NCBI RefSeq assembly: GCF_003313385.1
Contig: NZ_QMHN01000005.1
Span: forward strand, 396,799 to 460,798
Direction of reading: 5' to 3'
DNA from: Pedobacter chitinilyticus
GTDB taxonomy: Bacteria > Bacteroidota > Bacteroidia > Sphingobacteriales > Sphingobacteriaceae
DNA: 64,000 bases
The notes under the pieces are model-generated. The model did not search any database and was not told the DNA's origin. It saw only the letters and a list, made by a program, of their open reading frames with translations. Of the stretch, positions 60,440 to 64,000 are shown in pieces. Position 1 is the first letter of the stretch. Each line of letters starts with the position of its first letter. The position numbers and the translations under genes were made by a program.

Positions 60440-60581
60440 GTTATTTTCTTTTTTAGGTTTTCTATTTAAAGCTTAGATATCAATATTCGTTCCTTGTTAC
60501 CAAAACAAACAAAAAACTGACAACTTGCCATATTTAATAACAAGATAAGCATAAAAACAATCTTAGCTCAAGCTAATTTGC

Positions 60582-60589
60582 TAATTTTG
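60582..60589 (+). promoter_or_regulatory. -7 box of the COG2509 flavoprotein gene
   Basis: TAATTTTG ends two bases before the in-frame GTG at 60592. Transcription starts later than that codon, so translation must start at ATG 60622. Confidence 0.55.
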
Positions 60590-60621
60590 CAGTGTTCGAG
60601 ATAAAAACTCGACTCACCGTT

Positions 60622-62163
60622 ATGCAAAAAGATATTGAAATAACCCTTCCTCCACACGAGGTTGCCAATGAAAAAGCAATTTTAGAAACGCTTTCAAAAA
60701 ACTTGAAGGTAGGTCGCGATCAAATTAAAGATTTTAAAATCCTTAAAAGATCCATTGATGCACGTTCAAGAAAAGTGGTTTATCGCATGCAGGTGAGAGT
60801 CTTCATCAATGAAAATTACCTTCCAGAAGAAATTTCTTTTAAATACCCTAAAATAGGCGATGATAAAAAAGTCATCATCGTTGGGGCAGGTCCAGCGGGT
60901 TTGTTTGCAGCTTTGCAATGCATTGAGAATGGCTTGAAGCCAATTGTGGTGGAAAGAGGTAAGGATGTAAAGCAACGACGTAGAGATTTGGCCGCGATCA
61001 ATAAACAGGGCGTGGTAAACACCGAATCTAACTATTGCTATGGCGAAGGTGGAGCGGGAACCTATTCAGATGGTAAGTTATATACCAGATCTAATAAACG
61101 TGGTGATATTAATAAGGTACTGCAAATTTTTGTACAGCATGGTGCAGACGATGACATCATGATTGATGCGCGACCACATATTGGTACGAATAAATTGCCC
61201 CATATTATTACGGCCATTAGGGAAACCATTTTGGAAGCAGGTGGAGAAGTGCTTTTCGATTCAAAGCTTACCGACCTGATCATTAAAGATGGTGCGGTAC
61301 AGGGGATCATCGTTAACCACGAACAAGAAATAGCCGCCAATTCCGTTATCCTAGCCACTGGACACTCGGCAAGAGATATTTATGAATTGTTAAATAGCAA
61401 GAACATCTTAATCGAAGCCAAGCCCTTCGCTTTAGGAGTTAGGATAGAGCATCCACAAAATGTGATCGATCAAGCGCAATATCACTGCGATGTGAGAAGC
61501 GAGTATTTACCGCCAGCCTATTACAGCTTGGTAGAGCAAGTGAAAAATCGTGGTGTATTTTCATTTTGTATGTGCCCTGGAGGTATTATAGCACCTTGCG
61601 CAACTGGATTGGACGAAATTGTGGTAAATGGTTGGTCGCCTTCAAAACGAAATAACCCATATGCCAATTCAGGAACAGTGGTTCAGGTGACCCTAGATGA
61701 TGTTCAAGGTTATGATCCTTTGAGGATGCTTAACTTTCAGTCGGAGATTGAGCAACTGGCATTTGAAGCTGGCGGAGGAAATTTGGTAGCGCCCGCACAG
61801 CGGATGATAGATTTCGTGGAAAATAGATTGTCCATTGATTTGCCGAAAAACTCGTACCTGCCAGGAACAAAAAGTGTCATGCTTGATAATATCCTACCTG
61901 AATTTGTTTCATCGAGCTTGCGTTCGGCGCTTCCATTATTTGGCAGAAAGATGAAAGGTTATTATACCAACGATGCAATTTTGGTGGGTGTAGAAAGCCG
62001 AACATCCTCTCCCGTGCGTATACCACGAGATAAAGAGACATTTCAGCATCCACAAATCAAAGGGCTTTATCCTTGTGCTGAAGGTGCGGGCTATGCTGGG
62101 GGGATTGTTTCTGCAGCGATAGATGGGATCAATTGCGCCGATGCTATTTTGAAATCCGTGTAA
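60622..62163 (+). CDS. FAD-dependent oxidoreductase of the COG2509 family
   Basis: A 513-residue flavoprotein. An N-terminal small domain (about 1-80) precedes the dinucleotide site VIIVGAGPAGLFAALQ. The Cys/Gly-rich stretch NYCYGEGGAGTYSDGKL is a family signature, and the C-terminal EGAGYAGGIVSAAIDG completes FAD binding. The family's substrate is not established. ATG 60622 is chosen because the promoter lies at 60582-60589. Confidence 0.87.
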   Translation: MQKDIEITLPPHEVANEKAILETLSKNLKVGRDQIKDFKILKRSIDARSRKVVYRMQVRVFINENYLPEEISFKYPKIGDDKKVIIVGAGPAGLFAALQCIENGLKPIVVERGKDVKQRRRDLAAINKQGVVNTESNYCYGEGGAGTYSDGKLYTRSNKRGDINKVLQIFVQHGADDDIMIDARPHIGTNKLPHIITAIRETILEAGGEVLFDSKLTDLIIKDGAVQGIIVNHEQEIAANSVILATGHSARDIYELLNSKNILIEAKPFALGVRIEHPQNVIDQAQYHCDVRSEYLPPAYYSLVEQVKNRGVFSFCMCPGGIIAPCATGLDEIVVNGWSPSKRNNPYANSGTVVQVTLDDVQGYDPLRMLNFQSEIEQLAFEAGGGNLVAPAQRMIDFVENRLSIDLPKNSYLPGTKSVMLDNILPEFVSSSLRSALPLFGRKMKGYYTNDAILVGVESRTSSPVRIPRDKETFQHPQIKGLYPCAEGAGYAGGIVSAAIDGINCADAILKSV

Positions 62164-62186
62164 ACCTAAAATCTGAGAAACCATTT

Positions 62187-62234
62187 ATCTATGTAATCGT
62201 TTAATCTATGTAATCGTTTAATCTATGTAATCAC
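62187..62234 (+). repeat. 2.8 tandem copies of a 17-base repeat
   Basis: ATCTATGTAATCGTTTA occurs at 62187-62203 and 62204-62220, and 12 to 14 bases of a third copy follow. It lies directly upstream of the CoA-binding gene. Confidence 0.9.
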
Positions 62235-62244
62235 AAAGTAAGAC

Positions 62245-62604
62245 ATGAAAAAGACATTAATTATAGGAGCAAGCACTGATCCAGATAGATATGCCTACAA
62301 AGCAGCCCATATGTTAACCAGCAGAGGCCATCAAATTGTTAATATCGGAATAAAAAAGGGCGAAGTAGCAGGAGTGGCGATAGAAAAACCAGATGCCATC
62401 TATCATGACATAGATACCATTACCTTATATATAGGGCCAGCAACCCAACCACAATATTTTGATTATATTGTTGCCACAAAACCCAAAAGAGTCGTTTTTA
62501 ACCCAGGAACTGAAAATGAAGCTTTGGAAGAGTTGCTAGATAAGCATCAAATAGCATATACAGAAGCTTGTACCTTGGTACTATTAAGCACAGGGCAATA
62601 CTAA
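62245..62604 (+). CDS. CoA-binding domain protein (YccU-like)
   Basis: A 119-residue Rossmann-like CoA-binding domain. It starts TLIIGASTDPDRYAYKAA and contains KRVVFNPGTENEALEELL and a late Cys (YTEACTLVLL). Stand-alone members bind CoA; an enzymatic role is unproven. A tandem-repeat stretch precedes it. Confidence 0.87.
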   Translation: MKKTLIIGASTDPDRYAYKAAHMLTSRGHQIVNIGIKKGEVAGVAIEKPDAIYHDIDTITLYIGPATQPQYFDYIVATKPKRVVFNPGTENEALEELLDKHQIAYTEACTLVLLSTGQY

Positions 62605-62610
62605 CACAAA

Positions 62611-63546
62611 GTGAAAACCGTCGCACCTATTAAAATATACCACGCCGAACCGTTAGACGGTACACTCTTTTTTGTTGCTCAAAGCAGCACCTATCAGCCC
62701 GCATCATTAGAAGATTGTGAATTGGTGTTGTATCATGACCTCTATAAAGATGCTAAACAAGTTGGAAAGTTTCTTAAACAGATCTCAGAAAAATACAAGC
62801 CGCTAGGAAAAAAGGTGCTCATCTTTGTCATGCTCGATGATGAAAGTGATTACGGGCATTTTGATAATTTGATTTTGCTGCGGGTAAGTGCGAGGGCAAG
62901 CAAATTGAGGGATCACGAAATTATTCTGCCTTATCTGTGGGAAGGAAGAGAAGAACCCTACCCCTTATCTCCAAAAAGTGAATTGCCCGTTATTGGTTTT
63001 TGTGGCTTGCTTTCAAAACATCGCAAAAAACTAGTTAATGTATTCCTAAAAAGTAAACAGGTTAGTAGTGATTTTTTAGTGAGGAAAAAGTTTTGGGGAG
63101 GAAAGCCGCATGATAAATCTTTGATCAACGAGTTTTTCGATAATATAGAAAATACCCAATTTACATTATCTAATAGAGGAGCAGGTAATTTTTCGATGCG
63201 ATTTTATCAAGTGCTTTCCTGTGGAAGGATACCTGTGCTGGTAAATACAAATATGTTATTGCCTTTTTCAGATAAGATTGCTTGGAATGAAATATTGATT
63301 TTTGAAGATGATGCAAAAACATGTTTGCAGCGTACATTGCAAATACATGAACAAGGCTTAACACAAGAATTACAATTAAAGTGTAGGCAGGTTTATGACG
63401 ATTTTCTTTCGCCAACAGTATATTTTTCACAATTGATTGCGGAAATCAAGCATAGGTCATTGCTCCAGGTACACCAAACGGAAAAAAACAAGAACTCTTT
63501 TAGTGGCCTGGCCAGTCATTTATATAAGAAGTTATTTAAAGCATAG
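62611..63546 (+). CDS. Exostosin-like glycosyltransferase (GT47-like)
   Basis: A 311-residue protein starting at GTG 62611, six bases after the CoA-binding gene. The C-terminal half carries SNRGAGNFSMRFYQVLSCGRIPVLVN followed by PFSDKIAWNEI, the exostosin-type nucleotide-sugar-binding region. The N-terminal half is variable and has no signal peptide, so it acts in the cytoplasm, probably on cell-surface glycans. It appears as a single gene without a polysaccharide cluster. Confidence 0.75.
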   Translation: MKTVAPIKIYHAEPLDGTLFFVAQSSTYQPASLEDCELVLYHDLYKDAKQVGKFLKQISEKYKPLGKKVLIFVMLDDESDYGHFDNLILLRVSARASKLRDHEIILPYLWEGREEPYPLSPKSELPVIGFCGLLSKHRKKLVNVFLKSKQVSSDFLVRKKFWGGKPHDKSLINEFFDNIENTQFTLSNRGAGNFSMRFYQVLSCGRIPVLVNTNMLLPFSDKIAWNEILIFEDDAKTCLQRTLQIHEQGLTQELQLKCRQVYDDFLSPTVYFSQLIAEIKHRSLLQVHQTEKNKNSFSGLASHLYKKLFKA

Positions 63547-63893
63547 GTGGTTTTATTTCTTAGCGCCTTTGCCATTCCAAAATTTACTTCTTTATACATA
63601 TATATACATTTGAGCTATGGAGAATGTTCCAAATCCAGATTCTGATGAGATGATCACTTTCCCTTTATTATATATTATATGAGAATATGTGCTAATATGC
63701 CCAAGTTTATTCTTTGTTTTTTAGATTGACTAAATATAAAATCTATAGCAGGAGAGGCGATATGGGTGCCATTCCTAAGATTTTTAAAATAGTTTTCAGA
63801 TAAGGTGTCATTTTTTCCTTTTGTTTACCAGTGGCTTAGGAGGATGTGCGCCATAAATATCGGTCCTTGTCTTGCGTATGGGATATATTTTGC
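63547..63893. other. Intergenic region before the rRNA-like promoters
   Basis: No gene of ordinary size is seen. One open frame at 63617-63682 (ATG, 21 codons) has TACATTTG at 63605-63612 just four bases upstream; it may be a microprotein or chance. The rest is AT-rich (60s to 70s percent) without inverted repeats I can support. Confidence 0.45.
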
Positions 63894-63901
63894 TACCTTT
63901 G
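63872..63901 (+). promoter_or_regulatory. Promoter P1 of a probable rRNA operon
   Basis: TTG at 63872-63874, a 19-base spacer and TACCTTTG at 63894-63901 form a near-ideal promoter. CTCCGCTTCGGAG just downstream makes a small hairpin, as in Bacteroidota rRNA and tRNA leaders. Confidence 0.65.
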
Positions 63902-63975
63902 CACTCCGCTTCGGAGGAAGAGGGGGCGACTGAAGAGCTAGAACAAACGGGAAGAAAAAAAGTTTTATTTTTTTC

Positions 63976-64000
63976 TTGCGGAAAGTGAAAGTTTTCCTAC
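63976..64000 (+). promoter_or_regulatory. Promoter P2, cut by the window end
   Basis: TTG at 63976-63978 is followed after 19 bases by TAC at 63998-64000; the rest of a TACCTTTG box would lie just outside. Tandem promoters with A/T-runs between them suggest an rRNA operon to the right. Confidence 0.5.

Noticed and set aside
60592..60621. GTG start of the COG2509 gene
   Set aside because: It lies two bases after the -7 box, so transcription begins after it; ATG 60622 is used.
63617..63682. 21-codon gene with a -7 box
   Set aside because: Too short, no family likeness, and AT-rich surroundings make chance likely; kept only as a remark.
1..64000. tRNA genes, prophage or integrated element
   Set aside because: No cloverleaf, integrase, att-site duplication or phage gene could be supported.

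Overview
The window reads as chromosomal DNA of a Bacteroidota bacterium, most likely a Sphingobacteriaceae member close to Pedobacter. Supporting signs are promoters of the TTG-N17..23-TAnnTTTG type, almost no Shine-Dalgarno sequences, an F-type ATP synthase a subunit with a long N-terminal extension and a signal peptide, a SprE/PorW-like type IX secretion lipoprotein, a GIN-domain protein, and signal peptides that nearly all end in Ala|Gln. There is no prophage, CRISPR array, integrase or insertion sequence. Most genes are housekeeping, with accessory genes scattered between them.

Layout. 1-833: start of a SprE/PorW-like gene, minus strand. 939-6971: ATP synthase operon atpZ/I-like, a second AtpI-like gene, atpB, E, F, H, A, G; atpD and atpC are absent. 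7168-12274: an AAA ATPase behind a tandem-repeat promoter, an e(P4)-type acid phosphatase, a DUF4349 lipoprotein and an M28 peptidase. 12287-18419 (minus): YARHG lipoprotein, DUF2306, CBS, GH3, lptB, recJ. 18530-26783: MBL hydrolase, CheY-like regulator, YceI, then mutL with two rhomboids, an EEP-family enzyme and cysS. 26824-29941: a glutaminyl-cyclase-like M28 lipoprotein, an NTF2-like protein and a GDPD-fold protein with degraded catalytic residues. 30040-32721: copA and a copper chaperone. 32890-38932: a possible microprotein, rlmD, two uncharacterised genes, a GIN-domain protein, a phosphoribosyltransferase, Fic and ispH. 39186-46765: hemH, a HAD phosphatase, waaA, and a polysaccharide group (ugd, UDP-xylose synthase, galE, an unknown, a CpsB-type phosphatase). 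46914-52561: ABC permease, IscA-like protein, methylmalonyl-CoA mutase large subunit, dnaA. 52613-57402: a LytTR regulator and LytS-type kinase divergent from two S41 peptidases. 57425-63546: NUDIX, LemA-TPM-TPM, a COG2509 flavoprotein, a CoA-binding protein and an exostosin-like glycosyltransferase. The right edge carries two tandem promoters that resemble an rRNA operon leader, with the second cut by the window end.

Functional links. The energy operon, cell-envelope genes (lptB, waaA, sugar-nucleotide genes) and exported proteins predominate. Nine signal-peptidase-I substrates expose Gln at +1, and the gene at 26824-27813 is a good candidate for the enzyme that would cyclise it.

The least explained structure lies between genes. 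Many gaps hold short reiterated words arranged as a G/T-rich (sense strand) arm followed by a complementary A/C-rich arm. They form imperfect hairpins, repeated at three successive junctions of the atp operon and elsewhere. Palindromes built on GTCATTGCGAG form a second repeat family. I ran no searches: family names rest on recognised motifs, and exact starts follow promoter position or translational overlap where stated.
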